From: Oscillospiraceae bacterium
Lineage (GTDB): Bacteria > Bacillota > Clostridia > Oscillospirales > Ruminococcaceae
Direction: 5' to 3'
NCBI GenBank assembly: GCA_017536625.1
Contig: JAFXGY010000018.1
Coordinates: 62,001-126,000, forward strand
DNA: 64,000 nucleotides
Positions 1-7,790 of the stretch are shown here, piece after piece (the first letter of the stretch is position 1; every line of letters starts with the position of its first letter). The position numbers and the translations under genes are program-made. The notes beneath the pieces are model-generated. The model had not been told where the DNA came from. It did not search any database and saw only the letters and a program-made list of their open reading frames with translations.

Positions 1-1211
1 TCGATGTCGATATATCCGCCGATAACTTCGCCGGCACCGAGCATTTCAACAAGCTGGCATGCACGGTTTACAGCATCCATACACATTCTGGAATCGAGGT
101 TTTTCTCGAAGCGGCCGGAAGATTCGGTTCTCATGCCGAGTTTTTTTGCGGTGGTTCTTACGGAAGAACCGAGGAAGGAAGCGGATTCGAAAACGACCAT
201 GTTGGTGTCGTCCTGAATTCCGCTGTATTCGCCGCCCATAACACCCGCTACGCAGGAAGGTTTTTCGGCATCGCAGATGCAAAGCATTTCGGGGGAAAGT
301 TTTCTTTCAACGCCGTCGAGGGTCATAATGCTTTCGCCTTCTTCGGCATTGCGAACAACAATTTTGTTGCCTGCAAGATATTTGTAATCGAATGCGTGCA
401 TGGGCTGGCCATATTCAAGCATTACGAAGTTTGTGATATCAACGAGGTTGTTGATGGGGCGAACACCGCTTGCGCGAAGTCTTTCTCTCATCCATCTGGG
501 GGAAGGAGCGACTTTGATATTTTTAATCATTCTTGCAACGTAACGGCGGCAAAGGGTGGGGTTTTTAACTTCGACAGAAAGAAGTTCATTGATATCGCCG
601 GTTTCGTTTTCGATTTTCACTTCCGGCATATGAAGTTCTTTTCCGAAGGTTGCTGCTGCTTCTCTTGCAAGCCCGAGGACGGAAAGGCAGTCCGGGCGGT
701 TGGAAGTGATTTCGAATTCGACGCAGACGTCGTCGATTCCGAGTGCGGTTCTGATATCGTCACCGGGTTTGCAGTCCTCTTTGATATCAAGAATGCCGTC
801 TTCGATGGCATAGGGGAAATCGTGGACGGTAACGCCAAGTTCCGCAACGGAGCACATCATTCCGTTGGAAGGAACGCCGCGGAGTTTTCCTTTTTTGATT
901 TTGATTCCGCCGGCAAGGGTGGAGTTATCGAGAGCTGCGGGAACGAGCATTCCTTCGTAAACGTTCTGTGCGGCGGTTACGATCTGGATGGGTTCTTCGC
1001 GGCCGATATCGATCTGGCAGATCTGGAGCTTATCGGCATCCGGGTGTTTTTCAATTTTGAGAATTTTGCCGACAACAACGTTGGAAATATAGTCGGCTTC
1101 GGTATTATAGCATTCGACTTTGGAGCCGGACATGGTCATTGCATCACAGAACTGTTTGGGTGTGACGCCGGTTTCGACATAGTCGGCAAGCCATCTGAGA
1201 GATAAATCCAT
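1..1211 (-). CDS. pheT: Phenylalanine--tRNA ligase beta subunit, 5' part (runs off the window)
   Basis: Beta chain of the heterotetrameric enzyme that charges tRNA-Phe in the cytosol. About 403 of the usual roughly 800 residues are present; the C-terminal half lies beyond base 1. It starts MDLSLRWLADYV at the ATG at 1211-1209. Around residues 40-150 there is an OB-fold tRNA-binding domain (KHPDADKL, then GVPSNGMMCS), and around 165-300 the B3/B4 editing region (EITSNRPDCLS, RPINNLVDITNFVM, GQPMHAFD), which hydrolyses mischarged Tyr-tRNA in this family. The gene is last in a pheS - small unknown gene - pheT order on the minus strand. About 160 bp holding a palindromic repeat separate it from the small gene, so it is probably co-transcribed under the T-box leader of pheS. 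Confidence 0.97.
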   Translation of the reverse strand, partial: MDLSLRWLADYVETGVTPKQFCDAMTMSGSKVECYNTEADYISNVVVGKILKIEKHPDADKLQICQIDIGREEPIQIVTAAQNVYEGMLVPAALDNSTLAGGIKIKKGKLRGVPSNGMMCSVAELGVTVHDFPYAIEDGILDIKEDCKPGDDIRTALGIDDVCVEFEITSNRPDCLSVLGLAREAAATFGKELHMPEVKIENETGDINELLSVEVKNPTLCRRYVARMIKNIKVAPSPRWMRERLRASGVRPINNLVDITNFVMLEYGQPMHAFDYKYLAGNKIVVRNAEEGESIMTLDGVERKLSPEMLCICDAEKPSCVAGVMGGEYSGIQDDTNMVVFESASFLGSSVRTTAKKLGMRTESSGRFEKNLDSRMCMDAVNRACQLVEMLGAGEVIGGYIDI

Positions 1212-1236
1212 TGTTTAACCTTCTTTACATTATTTA

Positions 1237-1370
1237 TGCCTCCCTTGTCAAAGGGAGGTGGCATCGGAGCGCAGCGGCGATGACGGAGGGATTCTTTTGA
1301 TAATATTGGGATATTGGAATGAATCCCCTCGCCACTTCGTGGCCCTCTCCCCTTTAACAAGGGGCGCTTT
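1237..1370. repeat. Intergenic palindromic repeat inside the pheS-pheT operon
   Basis: The segment opens with the dyad CCTCCCTTGTCAAAGGGAGG (1239-1258) and closes with CTCTCCCCTTTAACAAGGGG near 1345-1366. In between is a stretch ending in GACGGAGGGATTC. The same units recur in at least nine other intergenic spots of this window. It lies between the unknown gene at 1373-1768 and pheT, so it is probably transcribed. No ORF is supported in it. Confidence 0.75.
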
Positions 1371-1372
1371 GT

Positions 1373-1768
1373 TTATTTTTCACCGCCGGGAATATATTTT
1401 CTTACGGCTTCGGGAATTTTTTCAACAGGGATGATTTCCGGTTCCGGATCCGGACCGATTTCGCCGTTTATTGCTTCTTCAATGGTTGCGGAAAGGGTGA
1501 GCCCATCAACCGCAAGTCCCTGATAAACGGTGGGAAGAATGAGATTTGCCTGGAAGCAGAGTTTGAAAAGATAAGTGATGTTATCTGCCTGACTTTTTGC
1601 TTCGGGATAATCTTCTTCCTTTATCGCTTTCGCAAGCTTTGCTGCTCTGTCACGGAGTTCGACGGAATATTCGCGCTCCTGAAGGTCGAAAAAGAGCTTG
1701 CGGTAAATGTTAAGAGTTCTTGCCTGAAAACGAAGAGTAAGATCGGAAAGTTCTTTTCTGTTTGTCAT
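1373..1768 (-). CDS. Uncharacterised 131-residue protein between pheS and pheT
   Basis: I do not recognise the family. The ATG at 1768 is chosen over an upstream in-frame TTG (1786) because AAAGGAAG sits 7 nt before it. The first two thirds are charged and predicted helical (MTNRKELSDLTLRFQARTLN, then LRDRAAKLAKAIKEED). The C-terminal third is acidic and proline-rich (GPDPEPEIIPVEKIPEAV). There is no signal peptide, no membrane segment and no cysteine pair. It follows pheS by 18 nt and is read in the same direction, so translation is probably linked to PheS. It could be a small regulatory or structural protein, or have nothing to do with aminoacylation. Confidence 0.75.
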   Translation of the reverse strand: MTNRKELSDLTLRFQARTLNIYRKLFFDLQEREYSVELRDRAAKLAKAIKEEDYPEAKSQADNITYLFKLCFQANLILPTVYQGLAVDGLTLSATIEEAINGEIGPDPEPEIIPVEKIPEAVRKYIPGGEK

Positions 1769-1786
1769 TTCAAAACTTCCTTTCAA

Positions 1787-2821
1787 TCAGAACTGGTCGA
1801 GGAAGCGAAGATCGTTTTCATAAAGAAGACGAAGGTCGTTGATTGCGAATCTTCTCATAACAATTCTTTCAAGGCCGATGCCGAATGCAAAACCGCTGTA
1901 TTCTTCGGGGTCGATGTTGCAGTTGGAAAGGACCTTCGGGTGAACCATTCCGCAGCCGAGGATTTCGATCCAGCCTTCATTTTTGCACATGGGGCAGCCT
2001 TCGCCGTGGCAGTTGAAGCACTGGATATCCATTTCAGCGGAAGGTTCGGTGAAGGGGAAGTGATGGGGACGGAAGCGGACTACGGAATCTTCGCCATAAA
2101 GACGTTTGATGAAGATTTCGAGGGTGCCCTTGAGGTCTGCCATGGTGATGCCTTTATCGACAACAAGTCCTTCGATCTGGTGGAAAAGCGGGGAATGGGT
2201 TGCATCAACTGCGTCGCTGCGATAAACTCTTCCCGGTGCGATTATGCGGATCGGGGGCTGCTGTTTTTCCATAACACGGACCTGAACAGGAGAGGTCTGG
2301 GTTCTGAGAAGGACATTTTCGGTGATATAAAAAGTATCCTGGGTATCTCTTGCGGGGTGGTCCTTCGGAAGGTTGAGGGCTTCGAAGTTATAATAATCGG
2401 TTTCAACTTCCGGACCTTCCGCGATGGAAAAGCCCATGCCGAGGAAGATATCTTCAACTTCGTTAAGAACGATGTTAAGGGGGTGTTCCTTTCCGGTGGG
2501 TGCGGGAGTTCCCGGAAGAGTTACGTCGATGGTTTCGGAAGCAAGTTTCTTTTCAAGAAGATGCTGATGGATTTTTTCCGCGGCGGCGCTGATATCGTTT
2601 TCGATTTCTTCGCGCACCTGGTTTGCAAGCTGGCCGATTACAGGGCGTTCTTCGGCAGAAAGCTTGCCCATCTGTTTAAGAATGGCGGTAAGTTCGCCTT
2701 TTTTGCCAAGGTAGCGGATTCGAAGTTCTTCGAGTGCTTTGGGATCTTCGCAAAGCAAAAGGGCTTCTTTTGCGCTCTGGCGGATCTGTTCAAGCTGATC
2801 TTTCAATTTTTTCAACTCCAT
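1787..2821 (-). CDS. pheS: Phenylalanine--tRNA ligase alpha subunit
   Basis: Catalytic alpha chain of PheRS: it activates Phe with ATP and transfers it to tRNA-Phe. At 344 residues it has the normal bacterial length. An N-terminal coiled-coil arm (residues 1-85) is followed by the class II catalytic core. This has the [20 protein letters not shown] stretch (motif 2 and Phe pocket), [26 protein letters not shown] and the C-terminal motif 3 [16 protein letters not shown]. Two CxxC pairs in the core ([12 protein letters not shown]) suggest a small zinc site seen in some bacterial PheS. The ATG at 2821 heads a minus-strand operon and lies downstream of a T-box leader (2875-3150). Expression should therefore rise when uncharged tRNA-Phe accumulates. 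Confidence 0.98.
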   Translation of the reverse strand: MELKKLKDQLEQIRQSAKEALLLCEDPKALEELRIRYLGKKGELTAILKQMGKLSAEERPVIGQLANQVREEIENDISAAAEKIHQHLLEKKLASETIDVTLPGTPAPTGKEHPLNIVLNEVEDIFLGMGFSIAEGPEVETDYYNFEALNLPKDHPARDTQDTFYITENVLLRTQTSPVQVRVMEKQQPPIRIIAPGRVYRSDAVDATHSPLFHQIEGLVVDKGITMADLKGTLEIFIKRLYGEDSVVRFRPHHFPFTEPSAEMDIQCFNCHGEGCPMCKNEGWIEILGCGMVHPKVLSNCNIDPEEYSGFAFGIGLERIVMRRFAINDLRLLYENDLRFLDQF

Positions 2822-2874
2822 TTATAAAAATTCTTTTTGTTTATGAGGTTTTGCGTTTGCTTTGCGGAAAAAGG

Positions 2875-3150
2875 GAATAAAAAAATCCTCGCCCCAAGCC
2901 GCAAATCTGGGACGAAGACTCATAAACGAAATTTCTCCGCGGTACCACCCGCATTCCCGGCGAAAAAAACACCGGGCACTTAATATGGCCTTTAACGGAG
3001 CCTTGCCGTTTCTGCCTAATGGAAAATCTTTCAGCAGAACCGCTCGCGGGTGAACTTCGAAACCTTTTCCGCGGAAAAACTTTCAGCCCTTTGGTTTTTC
3101 CTCTCTTTTCGGAAGCGGGGTTTTTACTCTCCCGGTCAACGCGTTATATT
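2875..3150 (-). ncRNA. T-box leader of pheS (tRNA-Phe responsive)
   Basis: Read on the minus strand, the leader carries the invariant T-box core GGGTGGTACCGCGG (2950-2937), which pairs with the free CCA end of uncharged tRNA. About 65 nt upstream of it and before pheS there is a stem-I-like region with a GAGAGG element near 3100. A TTC followed by A at 3054-3051 is the best candidate for the Phe specifier codon. The terminator follows at 2886-2923. The limits are approximate because stem I was not folded computationally. Gene context (pheS immediately downstream) and the specifier agree. Confidence 0.93.
2884..2925 (-). terminator. Terminator arm of the pheS T-box
   Basis: On the minus strand CGTCCCAG...CTTGGGGCG forms a stem (with one G-U pair) followed directly by GATTTTTTTA. 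It lies between the T-box core and the pheS ATG, as expected for the default transcription stop in a T-box leader. Confidence 0.85.
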
Positions 3151-3279
3151 AATATTAACAACAAAAGAGATAATAACATAATTAAAAGCAATTTTCAAGC
3201 CCTTTTTGTTCCGATGCAAAAGATAGCCTTTCATAAAATAAAAAAAGGCAGTGCGGGGACATTTTTCTTTGCCGGAATG

Positions 3280-3308
3280 TTTAAATTCAAAGTATTATGT
3301 GGTATAAT
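3280..3308 (+). promoter_or_regulatory. Promoter of murD
   Basis: A perfect TATAAT (3303-3308) is preceded by TTTAAA with a 17-nt spacer. It lies about 50 nt before the murD start, divergent from the pheS leader. Confidence 0.6.
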
Positions 3309-3359
3309 ATTAATTTAGTTAAAAAACAAATCTCCCGAAAAAGGAGGGCTTTTATATTT

Positions 3360-4790
3360 ATGACAAGCGCAGAAAAATTCTTTGAAAGCATCAAAGATAA
3401 AAAAGTTGCATTCATCGGCATAGGCGTTTCCCACACCGACGTTATCCGCCAGTTTGCGGAAAAAGGCATTGCCACCGAAGCAAGAGATAAATCCGACCGG
3501 GAAAAGCTTGGCGAAACCGCGGATATTCTCGAAAAATCCGGCGCCGTTCTCAAGCTTGGCGAAGGATATCTTGACGACATTGATGCGGATATCGTTTTCC
3601 GCACCCCGGGAATGAATTGGTGGAACCCTACCCTTTGCGAACTTCGCAGAGAAGGCAAGGCGGTTACCAGCGAGATGGAGGTTTTCTTCGATCTCTGCCC
3701 CTGCAAAAAATACGCCGTGACCGGTTCCGACGGAAAAACAACAACCACCACCCTGATTTCCGAATTCCTTGCGGCGGAAGGCAAAAAGGTCCATAAGGGC
3801 GGAAATATCGGAAGAGCGCTTCTTCCCATCATCGAGGAAATCGGAAGCGACGACAGAGCGGTTGTGGAACTTTCCTCCTTCCAGCTTATTTCCATGCGGA
3901 CTTCCCCGGACGTTGCGGTGGTAACAAACGTTGCGCCTAACCATCTTGACGTTCACAAGGATATGGAAGAATATATCGAAGCAAAGCGCAATGTGCTCCG
4001 GCACCAGAACGCTTTTTCCGTCGCTGTTCTCAATGCGGATAACGTCATTACAAAAAGCATGGCGGAGCTTGTTCGCGGAGAACTGCGCTGGTTCAGCCAT
4101 CTGAACCCGGTTGAAAACGGAGCTTTCCTCCGGGAAGACGGAATGCTTTGCTATTCCGAACACGGAAAGACCACCGAGCTTTTCCACAGAAGCGATATCA
4201 GAATTCCCGGACTTCACAACGTGGAAAACTATCTTACGGCCATCGCCGCAACCTGGGGCGAAGTTTCTGTCGAAACCATACATTCCGTTGCAAAAAACTT
4301 CGGCGGGGTCGAACACAGAATTGAACTTTGCAGGGAATTTGAAGGAGTCAGATGGTATAACGATTCCATCGCCACCAGCCCCACAAGAACCATTGCAGGG
4401 CTTTCCTGCTTTGACCAGAAAGTTATTCTTCTTGCGGGAGGATATGATAAAAACATTCCCTATGCTCCCCTTGCGCCAAGCCTTATTGAAAAGGTAAAAC
4501 TGCTTATTCTTTGCGGTGCCACCGCACCGAAAATCGCAGAAGCCCTTCAGAACCACCCGGATTATAACGGCGAACCTGAAATGATCTTCGTTGAAGATAT
4601 GGAAGAAGCGGTTTCCACCGCTTATGCCTATGCCGAAGAGGGCGATATAGTCACCCTTTCCCCCGCCTCCGCAAGTTTTGACCGCTATAAAAACTTCGAA
4701 ATCCGCGGAAAGCACTTCAAGGAACTGGTTTCCAAAATCGGCCAGGTGGAAGGCCTTTCTGCCGAAGAACTTTGGCCGGAATATAAATAA
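3360..4790 (+). CDS. murD: UDP-N-acetylmuramoyl-L-alanine--D-glutamate ligase
   Basis: Cytosolic Mur ligase that adds D-Glu to UDP-MurNAc-L-Ala, the second amino-acid addition of peptidoglycan stem synthesis. The ATG at 3360 follows AGGAGG (3342-3347); this gives 476 residues, close to the usual 450. An N-terminal Rossmann-like UMAG-binding domain (VAFIGIGVSHTDV) is followed by the ATP-binding central domain with the Mur ligase P-loop GSDGKTTTTTL and the SSFQL motif typical of MurD. The C-terminal domain carries YNDSIATSPTRT and LLAGGYDKN, also MurD-like. It stands alone rather than in a dcw cluster, which is seen in some Clostridia. The next gene starts 141 bp later, beyond repeat-like hairpins. 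Confidence 0.94.
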   Translation: MTSAEKFFESIKDKKVAFIGIGVSHTDVIRQFAEKGIATEARDKSDREKLGETADILEKSGAVLKLGEGYLDDIDADIVFRTPGMNWWNPTLCELRREGKAVTSEMEVFFDLCPCKKYAVTGSDGKTTTTTLISEFLAAEGKKVHKGGNIGRALLPIIEEIGSDDRAVVELSSFQLISMRTSPDVAVVTNVAPNHLDVHKDMEEYIEAKRNVLRHQNAFSVAVLNADNVITKSMAELVRGELRWFSHLNPVENGAFLREDGMLCYSEHGKTTELFHRSDIRIPGLHNVENYLTAIAATWGEVSVETIHSVAKNFGGVEHRIELCREFEGVRWYNDSIATSPTRTIAGLSCFDQKVILLAGGYDKNIPYAPLAPSLIEKVKLLILCGATAPKIAEALQNHPDYNGEPEMIFVEDMEEAVSTAYAYAEEGDIVTLSPASASFDRYKNFEIRGKHFKELVSKIGQVEGLSAEELWPEYK

Positions 4791-4792
4791 AA

Positions 4793-4918
4793 AACGGACG
4801 GTATAATCCTTCCTCCTCCGAGGAGGCATTTACATCGGATATAATCCGCAAAAAATTACAGTCCCTCAGTCTTTCGCCCTCGGCGAAATCCGGCTCCTTT
4901 TACTTAATGGAGTCTAAA
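4793..4918. repeat. Palindromic intergenic elements between murD and the first M42 gene
   Basis: An imperfect dyad spans roughly 4799-4848 (GGTATAATCC ... GGATATAATCC with an inner CCTCCTCCGAGGAGG). It resembles the dyad at 11207-11249. It is followed by the CCCTCAGTCTTTCGCCCTCGGCGAAA unit found in the other repeat clusters. It may act as a hairpin at the end of the murD transcript, but there is no clean T tract. Confidence 0.6.
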
Positions 4919-4931
4919 TAAGGAGATAAAA

Positions 4932-5954
4932 ATGAACACAAAAGATATGCTTTTGAAATTTTCTTCCGTGGACGGAAATTCCGGCGACGAAAAGCTTGCG
5001 GCAGAAGCCGCGGTGGAAATTCTTTCCGCTTACGGAAAAACCCATACCGATAACCTCGGAAGCGTCATCTGCGAAGTTGCCCCCGCAAAAAACGGCAGAC
5101 ACGTTATGCTTGATGCGCACCTTGACCAGATCGCGCTCCTTGTAATCAACATCGAAGAAAACGGTTTTCTTCGTACATATCCCTGCGGCGGAATCGACCG
5201 CAGAGGAATTTTTGGAACAAAAGTCCGCGTCCTTGGAAAAGACGGAGAATATTCCGGAATAGTCTGCAACGTTCCTCCGCACCTTAAAGACGTGAGCGAC
5301 AAAAACCCCGAAAGGGACGAAATTTTTATTGATATCGGTTTTTCCAAAGAGGAAACCGAAAAGAAAGTCCGCCTTGGCGACAGGGTTATGCTTTGCGGAA
5401 GATGGAGCGAAATCGGAAACGGATATGTGACCGGCCCGGCACTTGATGACAGAAGCGGCTGTGTCACAATTCTTGAAGCGCTGGAAATCCTTAAGGATAA
5501 AGAACTTCCCTGCGGGCTTACCGCTGTTTTTTCCACCCGTGAAGAAACCGGCGGTCAGGGCGCAGGCGCAGCTTCCTTTGCCGTTGCGCCCACCGAAGCC
5601 ATCGAAATCGACGTGGGCTTTGGCAAAACCCCCGATACCACCGAAATCAATTCCAAGGCAATGAAAAAAGGCCCGGTAATTGCCTTCCACCCGACCCTTG
5701 ATATGGCTCTTTCGAGGAAGCTTGTTTCCCTTGCGGAAAAGAACGAGATTCCCTTCCAGGTCGAAGCCTTCGGCGGTTCTTCCACCGGAACGAACGCAGA
5801 CGATATTGCTTCCGCCGGAGCAGGGGTCCGCACCGGACTTATTTCCATTCCCCAGCAATATATGCACAGCATTATCGAAAAAGTTTCCGTCGATGACGTA
5901 AAAAACGTCGGAAAACTTCTTGCCGCCTATGTTATGGAAGGAGGAGAAAACTGA
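4932..5954 (+). CDS. M42 family metallopeptidase, first of three
   Basis: Probable cytosolic aminopeptidase of the M42 (glutamyl aminopeptidase / TET) family, which removes N-terminal residues from short peptides with a two-metal centre. The ATG at 4932 follows AAGGAG; 340 residues is the family length. Candidate metal ligands are visible in order: His and Asp in DAHLDQI, Asp in ALDDRSG, the Glu pair in TREETGG (general base and ligand), Asp in EIDVGFG, and His in QYMHS. A second M42 gene follows with a one-base gap, so the two may form hetero-oligomers or act on different peptides. Substrate specificity cannot be read from the sequence. Confidence 0.9.
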   Translation: MNTKDMLLKFSSVDGNSGDEKLAAEAAVEILSAYGKTHTDNLGSVICEVAPAKNGRHVMLDAHLDQIALLVINIEENGFLRTYPCGGIDRRGIFGTKVRVLGKDGEYSGIVCNVPPHLKDVSDKNPERDEIFIDIGFSKEETEKKVRLGDRVMLCGRWSEIGNGYVTGPALDDRSGCVTILEALEILKDKELPCGLTAVFSTREETGGQGAGAASFAVAPTEAIEIDVGFGKTPDTTEINSKAMKKGPVIAFHPTLDMALSRKLVSLAEKNEIPFQVEAFGGSSTGTNADDIASAGAGVRTGLISIPQQYMHSIIEKVSVDDVKNVGKLLAAYVMEGGEN

Positions 5955-5955
5955 T

Positions 5956-6990
5956 ATGAAAACCTTCCTTGAAAATCTTGAAGCACTTTCTCTTGCAAGG
6001 GGAACTTCCGGCGATGAAGGTGCTGTAAAAAAACTTATTTATGACGAAGTCATCGGATATCCGGACTGCGTTGCAAAAACCGATAACGCCGGAAACCTTA
6101 TCGTTTTTAAAAAAGGTAAAAACAAGCCGAAAAACCGTCTTATGTTTTCCGCCCACATGGACGAAGTTGGATTCATAATCACCCACATTGACGAAAACGG
6201 CTTCCTTAAATTCAGCAACGTCGGCGGAATCGACAGCCGCGTTATCATTGGAAAACGCCTTTTGGTGGGCGAAAACGCCATTCCCGGACTTCTTGGCAGC
6301 AAGGCAATCCATCTTGTTAAAGAGGACGAATTCAAAAACCCCGTAAAAACCGATTCCCTTTATATCGACATCGGCGCGGACAGCAAAGAAGAAGCCGAAA
6401 AGCTTGTAAAACTTGGCGACAGAGCGGTTTTTGACAGCGATTTTGAAAAATTCGGCGAAGACTGCGTTATGGGCAAAGCCCTTGATGACAGAGCAGGCTG
6501 TGCCCTTCTTATGGAACTTCTTAAAGAAGAAGCGGAATATGATATCACCGTCTGCTTCACCATAAGGGAAGAAATCGGCGGAAACAGCGCCGGCAACGCA
6601 GCCTTCACCGTCGATCCGGATATAGCCGTTGTTGTTGAAGCAACTTCCGCCGCGGACGTTCCCTGCGTTCCCGGGGAAAAATTTGTCTGCAAACAGGGCG
6701 AAGGTCCTGTTGTTTCCTTCCGGGATAACGGAACCCTTTATGATATGGAGCTTTACCGCTTCATCATGGAGCTTTGCAAAGAGAAAAACATCCCCGCCCA
6801 GACCAAACACAGCATCTGCGGCTTCAACGACGCGAAATTTATTCATCAGGCAAGGGGCGGAATCCGCCCGGTGGCTGTTTCGCTCCCCGCAAGATATATC
6901 CACAGCCCCTATGCGAGCATCCGTCTTTCCGATGCAGAAAACACCGCCGCCCTTCTTAAAATTCTGAGCACGAAGCTTTGCGAAATATGA
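5956..6990 (+). CDS. M42 family metallopeptidase, second of three
   Basis: A paralogue of the preceding gene, with 344 residues. The ATG at 5956 was chosen because GGAGGAG lies just before it and it abuts the upstream stop; an earlier in-frame start would lie inside the upstream gene. Ligand motifs: SAHMDEVGF, ALDDRAG, REEIGGNSA and RYIHS. At the position of the fifth ligand the sequence reads VVVEATSAAD, so a Glu may replace the usual Asp. It is followed with an ATGA overlap by the GNAT gene, which points to one operon of peptide-processing and acetyltransferase functions. Confidence 0.9.
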   Translation: MKTFLENLEALSLARGTSGDEGAVKKLIYDEVIGYPDCVAKTDNAGNLIVFKKGKNKPKNRLMFSAHMDEVGFIITHIDENGFLKFSNVGGIDSRVIIGKRLLVGENAIPGLLGSKAIHLVKEDEFKNPVKTDSLYIDIGADSKEEAEKLVKLGDRAVFDSDFEKFGEDCVMGKALDDRAGCALLMELLKEEAEYDITVCFTIREEIGGNSAGNAAFTVDPDIAVVVEATSAADVPCVPGEKFVCKQGEGPVVSFRDNGTLYDMELYRFIMELCKEKNIPAQTKHSICGFNDAKFIHQARGGIRPVAVSLPARYIHSPYASIRLSDAENTAALLKILSTKLCEI

Positions 6991-7790
6991 TAAAGCTTAT
7001 TGACGATATTGCGCTTCTGGATCGGCTTTCCGAAAAGGAGCCTTACTTCGGCTGTCTTTTTTCAGCAGCCGCCGCGGCCTTTTTGGATGACCCGGAATTT
7101 TTGAGCATCTGGGTGGAGCTCGATGAAAAATGGCGTGCTCATTCCTTCCTCAATGCTGGTTCGGATTATCTTATGCTCTTTTCGCCCTTTGGTCTTCCCG
7201 GGGCGGAAATGGTTTTTTTCGTATCCAACCTTATTGCCCAGGGCGGCATTGAGCATATTGAATGCGACGAAAATTCACTTGCAGTGCTCAAAAATCTCTG
7301 TGATTTCGATGTTGAAAACGCAGTGCAGATGTTCGCCAAAAACCGCATTGTTATGCCAAAAAGCGGCTTTGATACCCGCGATTCCGGGAACTTTGACGAA
7401 GCTTATGACGTTATAAAAGAAGCCTTCGGCGAGGAAGATTCCCCGGGGAAAGAATTCTGGAAGCTGAAGATGGTGCGCGGCGTGCTCAGAAAGCAAAGCA
7501 CCCTTCTGACCCTTCATGACACCGAAGCTGTTTCCACCGCCTGTATTCGCGGAAGAACAAAAAAATCCGGCGCAATAACCTCCGTCGTGACAGTTCCGAA
7601 GCATCGGCACAAAGGGTACGCATCATATCTCACCGCCATGTGCGCCAATATGCTCATTGATGAGCACCGCACCCCGTGGCTTGTTCCCGCAAACGCGGAT
7701 GTGCGCAAAATGTATGAAAAACTCGGCTTTGAAGCCGCAAAAGAATATTATTATCTTTACAACATCAAGGAAAAGGAAGAACAGAAATGA
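6987..7790 (+). CDS. GNAT family N-acetyltransferase
   Basis: 267 residues; the ATG at 6987 overlaps the stop of the M42 gene (ATGA), preferred over a TTG at 6978. The acetyl-CoA fold is in the C-terminal half: VVTVPKHRHKGYASYLT contains the R/Q-x-x-G-x-A pyrophosphate-binding loop (here RHKGYA), and ADVRKMYEKLGF is the typical final alpha-helix motif. The N-terminal 130 residues are less typical and may form a second, degenerate GNAT-like half. The acceptor is unknown; being in an operon with two aminopeptidases suggests a small amine or peptide. Confidence 0.85.
   Translation: MIKLIDDIALLDRLSEKEPYFGCLFSAAAAAFLDDPEFLSIWVELDEKWRAHSFLNAGSDYLMLFSPFGLPGAEMVFFVSNLIAQGGIEHIECDENSLAVLKNLCDFDVENAVQMFAKNRIVMPKSGFDTRDSGNFDEAYDVIKEAFGEEDSPGKEFWKLKMVRGVLRKQSTLLTLHDTEAVSTACIRGRTKKSGAITSVVTVPKHRHKGYASYLTAMCANMLIDEHRTPWLVPANADVRKMYEKLGFEAAKEYYYLYNIKEKEEQK

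Noticed and set aside
3315-4829. 504-codon open frame antisense to murD
   Set aside because: Codon-usage shadow; the plus-strand MurD motifs are unambiguous.
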